NCBI GenBank assembly: GCA_017964325.1
Contig: JAGCSE010000319.1
Coordinates: forward strand, 1-30,168
DNA length: 30,168 nucleotides
DNA from: Victivallales bacterium
GTDB lineage: Bacteria; Verrucomicrobiota; Lentisphaeria; Oligosphaerales; Oligosphaeraceae
Reading direction: 5' to 3'
Each line of letters opens with the position of its first letter. Position 1 is the first letter of the stretch. Under the pieces are notes generated by a model, which ran no database searches, had not been told where the DNA came from, and saw nothing but the letters and a program-made list of their open reading frames with translations. This document shows positions 1 to 7,784 of the stretch, piece after piece. The position numbers and the translations under genes were made by a program.

Positions 1-64
1 CGAAGTTCTTTAGAATCTTCTGATTTGCTTTTGGTATTTTTATTTAATTTTTCCAATATTTTTC

Positions 65-92
65 TTGAAATCTAGAAAATCGGCATTATCTT
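65..92 (+). promoter_or_regulatory. Weak sigma70-like promoter candidate before the abiE pair
   Basis: TTGAAA (65-70) and TATCTT (87-92) are separated by 16 bases in the AT-rich leader before the antitoxin gene. The flanking sequence has short TTTTC/GAAAA arms that could be part of an autorepression site, as AbiEi proteins usually bind inverted repeats in their own promoter. Matches are modest and the AT-rich context makes chance likely. Confidence 0.25.
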
Positions 93-122
93 ACATTTTT
101 ATAGCAAATATCATGTTTTTAG

Positions 123-947
123 ATGAGGAATGCCATAAAAATGTCTATTTTAAATTGGATAAGAGAACGTGAAACGGAAGGACAATACACCTTCTCTGTC
201 AAGGAGGCGCAGTCCGCCTTTCCCTCCATGTCAAGCAGAATCCTTCAAAATGAACTGTTCCGTCTGTCAGGACATCGTGAGATCACAGCTGTCCACAAGG
301 GCTTCTATGTACGGATTCCCGCACGTTACAGAAATTGGGAATTCCTGCCTCCGTATTTCTACATCGATCAATTAATGGAGTATCTCAAGAAACCATATTA
401 CATAAGCCTGCTGAGCGCAGGTGAACTGCATGGCGCCGCCCATCAGCGTCCGCAGAGGCTTTGCGTCTTCACGACTCTTCCCGCCGCCAAAACATCGGAA
501 CGGCTGAATCCGATCATCGCGTGGAACTACCGGCGGATCATTCCCGAATCGCTTTTATTGAAAAAGCAAAGTGAAACAGGAGAAATCCGCTATTCCAACG
601 CGGAACTGACCGCCGTCGATCTTGTGCAGTATTCGCACCGCATCGGCGGCATGTCCAGAGCGGCGACCGTTCTGGCGGAACTACTGGAATGCACGGATTT
701 CAAAAATGCAGATGAAAGTCTGTTCAAAATCGGAACAGTCTCCGCCTTTCAACGCCTCGGATATATCATGGAAGATGTTCTGAATGATTCCAAGCAAGCT
801 GAAGAACTTTATGAAAGACTGCATAACGCCCGTCTGCAGTTCCGTTGGTCGCCCTTGTCCAAGCAAATCCGTCACGGCATCATCTATGATCAAAATTCAA
901 GATGGCACATTCATGTAAACGTAATCCCGGAGGTGGATGATTTATGA
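123..947 (+). CDS. abiEi: AbiEi-like antitoxin/transcriptional regulator of a type IV toxin-antitoxin system
   Basis: This 274-aa protein has the AbiEi layout: an N-terminal winged-helix part (about residues 8-60, with the SRILQNEL...GFYVRIP stretch), then the AbiEi body with YYISLLSAGELHGAAHQRPQ near residue 90 and a C-terminal domain. AbiEi proteins repress their own promoter and counter the AbiEii nucleotidyltransferase without binding it directly. The stop overlaps the next gene by ATGA, so the two are translationally coupled. The start at 123 has no clear ribosome binding site; the ATG at 141 (MSILNW) is a good alternative because the winged helix would begin there just as well. The family call rests on the fold-typical motifs plus the AbiEii partner next door. 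Confidence 0.85.
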   Translation: MRNAIKMSILNWIRERETEGQYTFSVKEAQSAFPSMSSRILQNELFRLSGHREITAVHKGFYVRIPARYRNWEFLPPYFYIDQLMEYLKKPYYISLLSAGELHGAAHQRPQRLCVFTTLPAAKTSERLNPIIAWNYRRIIPESLLLKKQSETGEIRYSNAELTAVDLVQYSHRIGGMSRAATVLAELLECTDFKNADESLFKIGTVSAFQRLGYIMEDVLNDSKQAEELYERLHNARLQFRWSPLSKQIRHGIIYDQNSRWHIHVNVIPEVDDL

Positions 948-1744
948 TTAATGCTGAATACATTGCTGATTGGCATAACAACGCTCCATGGTCAAAGAAC
1001 GATCAAGTTGAGCAGGATCTGCTCATCTGCCGTTGTCTGGTGGCCATTTACAACGATGCTTTTCTCGCCTCCCAACTGGCGTTCAGAGGCGGTACCGCCC
1101 TGCACAAGCTGTTTTTCCATCCTCAGCCGCGCTATAGTGAAGACATTGATCTTGTCCAAATTCATCCAGGCCCCATCAAGCCTATCCTGCAACGACTTGG
1201 AGAAGTTCTTTCCTTCATGCCGGACAAGGTTGTCAAGCAGCGACGCCACAGCAATTCTTTTCTCTTCCGAGTCGATTCGGAAATTCCGCCAGTCATGCAG
1301 ATTCGTCTGAAAATCGAAATCAATTGCTGTGAGCATTTCAATGTGCTGGGGCTGACTCAGAAACCGTTTTCCATTGAAAATCAATGGGTCAGCGGTAACT
1401 GCCAGCTGACCACCTACCATCTTGAAGAACTGCTTGGCACAAAATTCCGCGCTCTTTACCAACGCAGGAAAGGCCGTGATTTGTTCGACCTGTTTTATGT
1501 CCTGACTCATGCTGATGTTGATATCGACAAGATTTTGTTATGTCATGAAACGTACATATCTTTTGTTGCGGAACAGCCTCCCTCCTACAGGCAGTTCATC
1601 GCCAACATGGAGGAGAAGATGCAGAATCCTGAATTTACAGAAGATACGACCATGATTCTACGTCCTGGGCTTGCATACGATCCGCATGAAGCATACGCTA
1701 TCGTCCGCGAAAAACTGATCGAACGTTTACCCGGAAGACGTTAA
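944..1744 (+). CDS. abiEii: AbiEii-like nucleotidyltransferase toxin
   Basis: This 266-aa protein carries the DNA polymerase beta-like nucleotidyltransferase signature of AbiEii: GGTALHK near residue 48, followed after about ten residues by SEDIDLV with the two acidic metal ligands. Further on, GTKFRALYQRRKGRDLFDL matches the second conserved lysine/arginine region of the family. AbiEii toxins add nucleotides to cellular targets such as tRNA 3' ends and stop growth, giving phage abortive infection. The gene overlaps abiEi by four bases. Catalytic motifs look intact and the length is usual for the family. The target RNA cannot be told from sequence. Confidence 0.88.
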   Translation: MINAEYIADWHNNAPWSKNDQVEQDLLICRCLVAIYNDAFLASQLAFRGGTALHKLFFHPQPRYSEDIDLVQIHPGPIKPILQRLGEVLSFMPDKVVKQRRHSNSFLFRVDSEIPPVMQIRLKIEINCCEHFNVLGLTQKPFSIENQWVSGNCQLTTYHLEELLGTKFRALYQRRKGRDLFDLFYVLTHADVDIDKILLCHETYISFVAEQPPSYRQFIANMEEKMQNPEFTEDTTMILRPGLAYDPHEAYAIVREKLIERLPGRR

Positions 1745-1841
1745 ACAGGGCACGCTCATGCAAGAGTGCACATGGGGTGACGACTGAGTCCCGCTGTAGC
1801 GTTGTACGGTGTCCCGCCTGCGGCACCACCCGCCCGCAAAA

Positions 1842-2672
1842 TTATTTGCATTTCGCGGCATGGAGGAAATCGATGATGAAATCATCGACTTTCTTCCAGT
1901 CTTTGACCGCCTCTTTCCATTCGGCGGGGATGGCCGACAGGCCGTAATAGGCTCCCGCGATTTGCCCATAGACGGCACCGATGGAATCGGAATCGCCACC
2001 CAAATTGACGGTGGCGATCATCCCGTCGCGGAAGTTGTCTGTGGTATGGAAGGCCCATAGGGCGGCCTCCAGCGTGCTGACGCACCAGCCGGAATTATTG
2101 ACGGCTTCACGCGTGGCATACGCTGATTGGATTTCCGTCTTGCGTCCCGCGCAATGGTCGTCCAGAACAGATGCCATCTTGTCCACTGTCTCACGGACTG
2201 TTTGGCTGTCATGTGTCAAGTCGCTGACTTCGTGGAGGATGGCAGACGAGTTCAATTCGCGGGCCATGATGTAGGACGGGGCGAGACGCATGATGCTTCC
2301 GTTTCCCTGGCTTTCCTCCGTACCGTTTACCAGCAGGCCGTCTTTGATTCCATCGATGGCGGACCATGTGGCGTTGCCGATGTCGAACGCATGGTCGGCG
2401 CTTGACCAGAAGCCTTCGTCAATCCAGCGGACGAAACTATGGGCGATGTCCGCCAGATCGTATTTGCCCAGCCTGCTGAAGCTTTCCATGACGTAGAACG
2501 CCATGGACGAGTCGTCCGTCCAGTAGCCTGCCGGCATGTCGAACACAGGGCAGAATTCCATTCTTTGGATGAAATGATGGTTGTCTTTGTCGCTGAACTG
2601 GATAGGCGAACCGAGGCAGTCACCGACGACGAGTCCCCACAGCATTCCCATGTAGCGTTCTTGTTTAGTCAT
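1842..2672 (-). CDS. ADP-ribosylglycohydrolase (ARH/DraG family)
   Basis: The 276-aa protein begins with the family's GLVVGDCLGSPIQF segment. It has the metal-binding WTDDSSMA motif near residue 52 and the C-terminal GGDSDSIGAVYGQIAGA motif near residue 222, which supply the conserved Asp pairs that hold two Mg ions. These enzymes remove ADP-ribose from proteins, and some act on ADP-ribosylated nucleic acids or small molecules. A strong ribosome binding site (caggag) sits 6-7 bases before the ATG at 2672. It lies alone between the AbiE pair and an unknown gene, next to the ankyrin/MoxR/RtcB island, so a role in reversing conflict-related ADP-ribosylation is possible but unproven. Confidence 0.9.
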   Translation of the reverse strand: MTKQERYMGMLWGLVVGDCLGSPIQFSDKDNHHFIQRMEFCPVFDMPAGYWTDDSSMAFYVMESFSRLGKYDLADIAHSFVRWIDEGFWSSADHAFDIGNATWSAIDGIKDGLLVNGTEESQGNGSIMRLAPSYIMARELNSSAILHEVSDLTHDSQTVRETVDKMASVLDDHCAGRKTEIQSAYATREAVNNSGWCVSTLEAALWAFHTTDNFRDGMIATVNLGGDSDSIGAVYGQIAGAYYGLSAIPAEWKEAVKDWKKVDDFIIDFLHAAKCK

Positions 2673-2706
2673 GTTTTCTCCTGTTTGTTTGGTGGTGTTT
2701 GCTTTT

Positions 2707-2720
2707 TGACAATATTGTCA
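2707..2720. promoter_or_regulatory. 14-bp perfect palindrome upstream of the ADP-ribosylglycohydrolase gene
   Basis: TGACAATATTGTCA is a perfect palindrome, and the flanking TTTT and AAAA tracts extend the symmetry after one mismatch. It lies about 35 bases before the ADP-ribosylglycohydrolase start, a position typical of a repressor operator overlapping the promoter. No regulator that fits is seen next to it. Confidence 0.45.
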
Positions 2721-2783
2721 GAAAAAATGGTAAAAAGGACTTCCTGAAGAATTTAAGTTGACGCGGTGTGTTCAAATCGGGAT

Positions 2784-3521
2784 TTATCCTAAACTTATAT
2801 AATAATCAAGGTCAGACTGTGTCAAGTATCCCTCCATGACTTTCTTGATACGAGTCGCTGGTAACATTATGGTCTTGGAATTATCTTCTAGGGAAACATA
2901 TCCAAAATCGAACCATGCTTTAAATGTCAATTGTTTCCAATCCGTATCTTTGTGTTTTTCCTTTTTGCTTTGACAATTAAATAAAATTTTGTGCACATAA
3001 GAGATTTGATTGTCCAAATCCATTCCATGTGAGCCAGTGAAGGTTGGGGGATTTAAAGCGGATGTAACAAATACATCCCCGATTTCCCTTCCGAGAATAT
3101 CCTTGAACATTTGGTTGGCATGGAAGTTTCTTCTGTTTCCACCGGGCCGGATATCCCATGGCAATGTATTCAATTCCATGCGAACAGAACTTCCTTCAGA
3201 GAAATCAATGCCCAGTATGTCACCATCTTCAAATTGGATTAACAATGGCTCATCAATTGTAATGTAACAAGGGAACTCCAACGTAGCCAATGATTTATCA
3301 TCTCCTTGCTGGATTGCTTCGAAGATATCTTGGTACCAATCACTATGTTCAATGTCATAAAAATGGCCAATAGCTCGAATATCCTTGATGATACGCCCTA
3401 ATAGTTTTAGTTCATGAACTTTCTGGACTACTTCTTCAGGTGTTTGTAATATGGGTGCTGACCATGTCCAGAAGTCGAATTTGTTGTCCTTGAATGAGTT
3501 GTTTCCAATAGACTGAATCAT
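2784..3521 (-). CDS. Hypothetical protein, no recognised domain
   Basis: I do not recognise this 245-aa protein. It has no signal peptide or membrane segment. The central part (residues about 85-115) is beta-rich with FPCYITIDEPLLIQFEDGDILGIDFSEG, and it contains a PWDIRPGGNRRNFHANQMF stretch that looks like a structured core. The C-terminal third is helical and acidic/aromatic. It is read in the same direction as the ADP-ribosylglycohydrolase and as the ankyrin-like genes of module A, separated by about 110 and 200 bases from each, so it may be a stand-alone unit. A TGAAAG sequence lies upstream at 3573-3578 but lacks the CGTA element seen at the module promoters. Confidence 0.6.
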   Translation of the reverse strand: MIQSIGNNSFKDNKFDFWTWSAPILQTPEEVVQKVHELKLLGRIIKDIRAIGHFYDIEHSDWYQDIFEAIQQGDDKSLATLEFPCYITIDEPLLIQFEDGDILGIDFSEGSSVRMELNTLPWDIRPGGNRRNFHANQMFKDILGREIGDVFVTSALNPPTFTGSHGMDLDNQISYVHKILFNCQSKKEKHKDTDWKQLTFKAWFDFGYVSLEDNSKTIMLPATRIKKVMEGYLTQSDLDYYISLG

Positions 3522-3718
3522 AGAATTTCCATCTAATAATGTTTTTTTCGCAATAAATTTATCAATAGGTATCTTTCACAGCTCAAGCAGAGTGTATCGC
3601 ACCGTTTGATAGTTTTATTAAAATTATGTTCTTTTGGAATACTGGATTATTGTGGATGCAGATAATTTGTACCATTTTCCATAAGATACTTCGCTTTTTT
3701 GATTTTTTTACATGAATT

Positions 3719-4144
3719 TCAGGATTGACTACCAGAAAATGTTGAAATGATTTGATAAGCCTTTTCATCATTTTCCTTGGCATATTGCCTTGGGGTCATA
3801 TATAGATTGGCATCAGGCACATCTGGATCTGCACCGTATTCGAGGAGGAACTGGAGGGATTTATAGGCATGACTCTTAATTGCTTTGAGAAGCGGCAGAA
3901 GTTGCCTGAAGCCTGGTGGCATTGGATAGACGATGTTTTCATTCAAGGAACTGGATCCTTTTGTTAAATGCTTTTTCAAATAGTCGATGTCTTCGTATGA
4001 AATCGCCTGCATGATATTCAATATCCCTCCCAATCCATAATTGGGTTTGCCTTTCTTTGGCTGTGTCGTGGCTTTATCGGTTTTCTCTTCTTCCTGGTCA
4101 TCTTCATCCTTCTTTTTGTGTGGCTTCTGCTTGACTTTCGTCAT
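3719..4144 (-). CDS. Small ankyrin-repeat-like protein (module A)
   Basis: The 141-aa protein starts with a lysine- and glutamate-rich tail (residues 1-35), followed by about two ankyrin-type helical pairs: NIMQAISYEDIDYLKKHL and LLKAIKSHAYKSLQFLLEYGADPDVPDAN. It ends with the cap MTPRQYAKENDEKAYQII, which recurs almost unchanged in the remnant at 8321-8512. Ankyrin repeats bind proteins; no enzyme domain is present. Its ATG overlaps the stop of the upstream gene (ATGA at 4141-4144), so it belongs to the same minus-strand transcript as the genes from 6817 downwards. It probably works as a variable binding partner of the MoxR/VWA system, but this is inferred only from context. Confidence 0.65.
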   Translation of the reverse strand: MTKVKQKPHKKKDEDDQEEEKTDKATTQPKKGKPNYGLGGILNIMQAISYEDIDYLKKHLTKGSSSLNENIVYPMPPGFRQLLPLLKAIKSHAYKSLQFLLEYGADPDVPDANLYMTPRQYAKENDEKAYQIISTFSGSQS

Positions 4145-4591
4145 AATGCTTTTTTGTAATTGTCAAAGATATGTACTGCTTTTATGCTGTTATCTTTTGC
4201 GAATTGATATGGTATCATTCCTGTATTACGACAGAATGCGTCTGGAGAGGCGCCTTTTTCAAGTAAGAACAAAATGGTCTTGTATGATTTACACTCTATG
4301 GCCAGAATCAAAGGAAGGCGAAGTATGAAATCCATATATGGATGGAAATCAACATTTTCATTCAGTTTTCTTTCCCCCCCTTCTGAAATGCTCTTCAAGG
4401 ATATCGACTCTGTCTGCCGCTATCGCCTCTTTGAAGTTCTTCAATCCCCCTTCGTATTCCAGGTCATCCCAACGATGTTCTTCTTGATACTTGTCGAAAT
4501 CTTTCCAGTATTTTGCACTCCTTTTTCTTTCTTTAATGATGGCATTTCTTGTTTGAATTGGTGTGCGAGATTTGTATTTATTATATTTCAT
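4141..4591 (-). pseudogene. Ankyrin-like gene split by a frameshift at a G7 tract
   Basis: Two overlapping frames make one ankyrin-like protein. The first frame (4591 down to 4358) gives a basic N-terminus and a first helical pair ending EEHFRRGGKK. The second frame (readable below about 4380) continues with KLNENVDFHPYMDFILRLP, then LFLLEKGASPDAFCRNTG and the cap MIPYQFAKDN. Joined, they align end to end with the neighbour at 3719-4144. The frames meet at a run of seven G on the coding strand (4374-4380); six G would restore one continuous frame. The second frame has only a TTG as a possible start and no ribosome binding site. It may be a mutation, a sequencing error, or a slippage-controlled on/off switch. 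Confidence 0.7.
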
Positions 4592-4664
4592 TTTTAGAAC
4601 TTTTTGATATGAAGAATTATACTATAACACATTATGTCATCGTAATATTGGTTAAAGTGGATTG

Positions 4665-5567
4665 TCAAGAAACAAAACTATACAGAATGTTTTTCAAAGT
4701 TTCCATGAATATGTTGTATAATATCTCCTTGTTTCCAGTCATGTCATATCGCTCTGCAAGCCATTTCAGCAGAAGAACCTGTTCTTCCAGGGGGAGCGTG
4801 GATTGAATTACGTCGAAGAGACTGTCATAATCCATCAGGTCTAGTGAAAGCCTGATATTCTCCAAAGCGATGTCCATGACATCATGCTTTCGTGATGCTG
4901 CTGATTCCATACTGGCGATTGTATCTTGACAGGATGTATGCTCCTGCAGCCAATAATAGAACTTCTTGATTTTTTCATGGTGTATGCCCGTGTGACAGAC
5001 AATGTCCTTCATGGTACGTGGGAAAGTGGCAAAGGAATCCTCTGCAAGGATCTCGGGACTTTCCAAATACATTCCTCGCAGCAAATGCCAAATGATGACT
5101 GGATATTCGTGTTGTCGGAAGCTGGATATGAACTCATCTTGAAGAGTCAGTTGTTGTTGTTGTGAATATGTTTGCAACCACCAGCAAGGATGGCCGATGA
5201 ACAGACTTGAAATTTCTTTATCATTGGCAAACTCTTTGCGTATGGTTTTTGTGTCCCATGGATGGATAGGTAAATCCGGATCAGTGCCCAATTCCAGCAA
5301 TGTGATAATGATCGGCAGATTTCGTGCCTTACATGCCTCGTACAATGGATGCGTTACAGGATTGACAGGTATTGGTGACCCTACCTTGCGGAAAAAATTG
5401 GTTGTCATGAATTTGCGGTCATAACCATTTGTCTTTACCAAGGTAAGAATATCCATTGAGCTGCCGATTTCACAAAATTCATGGAAAAAATCAAAATCTT
5501 TGAAATCATAAACATACGCTTTAGGAAAGACTTTTTTTTGAGGCAATTTTTGTTCATGGTTTGTCAT
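4665..5567 (-). CDS. Ankyrin-like helical repeat protein (module A)
   Basis: The start is the ATG at 5565-5567 (MTNHEQKLPQ), which overlaps the stop of the upstream chimera as ATGA, so the product is 300 aa. The first 120 residues contain ankyrin-type repeats: HEFCEIGSSMDILTLV, then PLYEACKARNLPIIITLLELGTDPDLP, and a degenerate cap (IRKEFANDKEISS). The remaining 180 residues are helical and without a recognisable domain, with LSLDLMDYDSLFDVIQS near the C-terminus. It is cotranscribed with the chimera at 5564-6817 and lacks any enzyme motif. Function is unknown; protein binding is the reasonable guess. Confidence 0.75.
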   Translation of the reverse strand: MTNHEQKLPQKKVFPKAYVYDFKDFDFFHEFCEIGSSMDILTLVKTNGYDRKFMTTNFFRKVGSPIPVNPVTHPLYEACKARNLPIIITLLELGTDPDLPIHPWDTKTIRKEFANDKEISSLFIGHPCWWLQTYSQQQQLTLQDEFISSFRQHEYPVIIWHLLRGMYLESPEILAEDSFATFPRTMKDIVCHTGIHHEKIKKFYYWLQEHTSCQDTIASMESAASRKHDVMDIALENIRLSLDLMDYDSLFDVIQSTLPLEEQVLLLKWLAERYDMTGNKEILYNIFMETLKNILYSFVS

Positions 5568-6817
5568 GCTTCTTTCTCCAATAGAATAGACAACGGTTGT
5601 TCGTTCTGTAATGCAAAACAGCAATTTTTATACCGTTTTTCAAGCAGATATGTTTTCTGTTTCATGGTCAGATTATCGGTGACAAACTGCCATGACATTC
5701 CAAGATGGTTTTCGTTGTTCGGATCGCATCCATGCTCAAGGAGAAACGATGTCAGTTTACAATTTGGATGGAACCAGGCCGTTTCCCAATTATACATTTC
5801 ATACCAGAGCAGATTCCGTCCGAAAGCGTCTTTTACATTTTTCAGAAGACCTGGAATGTGTTCTTCCAAAGCCGTCAGCAGAGGTATGGACACAGCGTCC
5901 TTAAAATGCGTGACGATGAAACAGCATAGTTCTGGAAGTGGAAACACGTTTGGCTTTATCATGTTTTCTTCCACTAGATAACTGAAAATCTTGGGGCCGC
6001 CATATCTCATGATTTCCTCCAGCAGGCTGATGGTTATGCTTTTCCCGCAGAGATTTAGATTCAAACAAAAGGTTGGTATGTCGTCATTCCTGATGGCCTG
6101 TTGCAAGGCATCCGGCAATTTCACCGTCATCATGCGGCCTCCTTCCGCATGGCGCAGCATTTCCCAACCGTTTTTCTTGAGTTGGCAATAGCGGTAACGG
6201 ACCGTCAAATTATCGATGAGCAAGGGATTTGTGATGACAGAAGTCGCCAACAGTTTGTTGCGTTGCTCTTTGATTTCTTTCAGTTCTTCAACGGATGGTC
6301 GATTTTTTCCTGGCTTGGCGAGCCTATGCTTGAATTCCAGCATTATTTCAGGAGTCTCCACTTTTGTCTCGCAGACGCTTCGTGGTCTGTCTCTGAAGCA
6401 GTCAAACCAGACTGCCAATAATTCATTCTTTGGGATGCGTTCACGGTTTTCGAAGACCATCCTCCAGAAGTCGAAGCGTCCGGGCTTGTGGAGTTTCCTG
6501 CCGATTTTTTCCAGCGGCGTTCGCTTGATGCCCGGTGTGGTTAGAAGATCGATGGATTCCTGCATCCGCTTGATGCCATCTGACCAGAACCAGATTCTGT
6601 CAAGCCGTTTACGTCCTTTGCCAAACTCCTTTGCAATGTCTTTATTGAGGGTGAAGTTTCCGTGGCCGGGCGCTCCCCACACCATCAACGGCATAAGGAC
6701 GTGCGCCATTTCTGGCCTTGTTTCCAATGCCTTCAATTGCCTCTGCAGAATGTCTTCGAGTAGCCTGACAGTGACGCGGTTCTGCATGTCAGCAAATCCC
6801 TTCGTTTCTTTTGCCAT
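5564..6817 (-). CDS. Chimera: MoxR N-terminus with broken Walker A fused to an ankyrin-like body
   Basis: This 417-aa protein is a fusion. Residues 1-67 match the MoxR ATPase at 12065-13201 almost position by position, but the P-loop GAPGLGKST of the ATPase reads GAPGHGNFT here, so the ATP-binding lysine and the following serine are gone. After residue 70 all MoxR similarity stops: no Walker B, sensor or arginine finger. Residues from about 95, and clearly from 225 to 400, instead align with the 339-aa protein of module B (GRNLLWYEMYNWETAWFHPNC against GNDLLWYGMHNYRIPWFIPNC). It cannot be an active ATPase. It is expressed from a TGAAAG-N17-CGTAAT promoter that is also conserved before the true MoxR gene. 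The reading frame is open throughout, so it may be a functional decoy or scaffold. Confidence 0.85.
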   Translation of the reverse strand: MAKETKGFADMQNRVTVRLLEDILQRQLKALETRPEMAHVLMPLMVWGAPGHGNFTLNKDIAKEFGKGRKRLDRIWFWSDGIKRMQESIDLLTTPGIKRTPLEKIGRKLHKPGRFDFWRMVFENRERIPKNELLAVWFDCFRDRPRSVCETKVETPEIMLEFKHRLAKPGKNRPSVEELKEIKEQRNKLLATSVITNPLLIDNLTVRYRYCQLKKNGWEMLRHAEGGRMMTVKLPDALQQAIRNDDIPTFCLNLNLCGKSITISLLEEIMRYGGPKIFSYLVEENMIKPNVFPLPELCCFIVTHFKDAVSIPLLTALEEHIPGLLKNVKDAFGRNLLWYEMYNWETAWFHPNCKLTSFLLEHGCDPNNENHLGMSWQFVTDNLTMKQKTYLLEKRYKNCCFALQNEQPLSILLEKEA

Positions 6818-6863
6818 CGTTTGTGTCTCCTTTGTCTCTATCGTTTATTTTTCACACATTCAT

Positions 6864-6892
6864 ATTACGCGAAACGGCATTATTTTCTTTCA
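6864..6892 (-). promoter_or_regulatory. Module promoter (ECF-type), before the MoxR/ankyrin chimera
   Basis: On the minus strand TGAAAG (6887-6892) and CGTAAT (6864-6869) are separated by 17 bases. The same two boxes with the same spacer occur at seven other places in the module region. The element sits about 47 bases before the chimera start and is conserved at 13248-13276 before the MoxR gene. Confidence 0.7.
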
Positions 6893-6911
6893 ATTCATGA
6901 ATCATGTATTT

Positions 6912-7109
6912 TTAGTTGCCTAAAGACTGGCTTTCATTCTGATGACTGATTCCTTTACTGCCCTTCCTTTGCTGGGCGAGAATCGCCAGATTTTCTCGTG
7001 TCATGTAGAAGGCGATGGCGGAATAGGAAAAGTATTTTCTCTTCCGTTTCACAGTCATCGCCAATTGCCAAACAAGATTCAAGACGTTCTGAGGTTGCAT
7101 TGTGTTCAT
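6912..7109 (-). pseudogene. Deletion remnant of the 339-aa ankyrin-like gene
   Basis: The first roughly 48 codons (LNLVWQLAMTVK, TRENLAILAQ) match the start of the 339-aa gene at 13309-14328. The sequence then jumps to that gene's last bases: the nucleotides coding VIRMKASL and stop in module B are present here, but in another frame, so the product ends HQNESQSLGN. About 820 bases are missing from the middle and the frame is broken at the junction. Its promoter and leader (7110-7211) are still recognisable. Confidence 0.85.
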
Positions 7110-7152
7110 GTTTTCATGAAATCCTGTTTGATAAGGGGGAGATTGCGTGGAT

Positions 7153-7181
7153 GGTACGTGTCGAAAGGAGGAAATCTTTCA
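7153..7181 (-). promoter_or_regulatory. Module promoter (ECF-type), before the 339-aa-gene remnant
   Basis: TGAAAG (7176-7181) and CGTACC (7153-7158) on the minus strand with a 17-base spacer, 43 bases before the ATG at 7109. It is the counterpart of 14372-14400 in module B; the promoter is kept although its gene is broken. Confidence 0.65.
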
Positions 7182-7211
7182 TAATTTGTGATGGAGTAGG
7201 GGGACCTTCCG

Positions 7212-7784
7212 TCAATCTTCCTTTTCTATTTCGCGGATGATGGCGCGGAAGCGTGGAAGGCAGCGTTTTTTGGCAAGTGAGACATAGTCCGGGCGGACGT
7301 TCAGTATCTTGGCGACATCCATCGCACGTTTCTCGCCGATGACCATCATGAGAAAGGCATCGACCTGAAGTTGGTAGCGGAATTCACTGCGAAGACGGCG
7401 GATGCCCTCTTCAATCCATGCGGCGAATTCTTTGGAACAGGCCTTTGTCTGGCAAGTCATGTCGCTTTCATCACAAAGCCGTTCCATGTCCTGATCTTCG
7501 TATGTTTGGTAGCGGCGTTCCTTGCGATAACGGCTTCTCGCTTCGTTCCGAACCATGGTGGCGAGATAGGGGAGGAACGGGCCACGCTCCAGATTGTACG
7601 TACATTTCTTCTCGACAAAGATTTTGTACATCACGTTGCTGACGACATCATCGGCGTCAAATTGGTTTATGGTTTCGGATCTGGCGACATTGACCATATA
7701 TTTAAGGTATGTCTTGTAGAATTCGTCGGCGGAGATGGTGGCGAGTTTGGGGAAATCGGAATTGAAAGTCGTCTGATTGGTCAT
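7212..7784 (-). CDS. ECF-like RNA polymerase sigma factor, module A copy
   Basis: The start is the ATG at 7784 (MTNQTT), with GGAG placed 7-8 bases upstream, giving 190 aa. Region 2 is visible as FDADDVVSNVMYKIF (about residues 42-57), followed by RGPFLPYLATMVRNEARSRYRKERR, the promoter-melting part. Region 4 is the C-terminal helix-turn-helix around VIGEKRAMDVAKILNVRPDYVSLAKKR. ECF sigma factors direct RNA polymerase to a small set of promoters. The protein is about 75-80 percent identical to the module B copy and fully open, while most of the genes around it are decayed, which suggests it is still under selection. No anti-sigma factor is next to it. Its likely targets are the TGAAAG-N17-CGTA sites. 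Confidence 0.85.
   Translation of the reverse strand: MTNQTTFNSDFPKLATISADEFYKTYLKYMVNVARSETINQFDADDVVSNVMYKIFVEKKCTYNLERGPFLPYLATMVRNEARSRYRKERRYQTYEDQDMERLCDESDMTCQTKACSKEFAAWIEEGIRRLRSEFRYQLQVDAFLMMVIGEKRAMDVAKILNVRPDYVSLAKKRCLPRFRAIIREIEKED

Noticed and set aside
3550..3578. TGAAAG upstream of the 245-aa gene as a ninth ECF-type promoter
   Set aside because: At 17 bases the -10 position reads TATTGC, not CGTA, so it does not meet the pattern of the other eight.
3583..3783. 66-codon minus-strand frame between the 245-aa gene and the ankyrin-like gene
   Set aside because: It overlaps the ankyrin-like gene end in another frame, has no good ribosome binding site and no family features.
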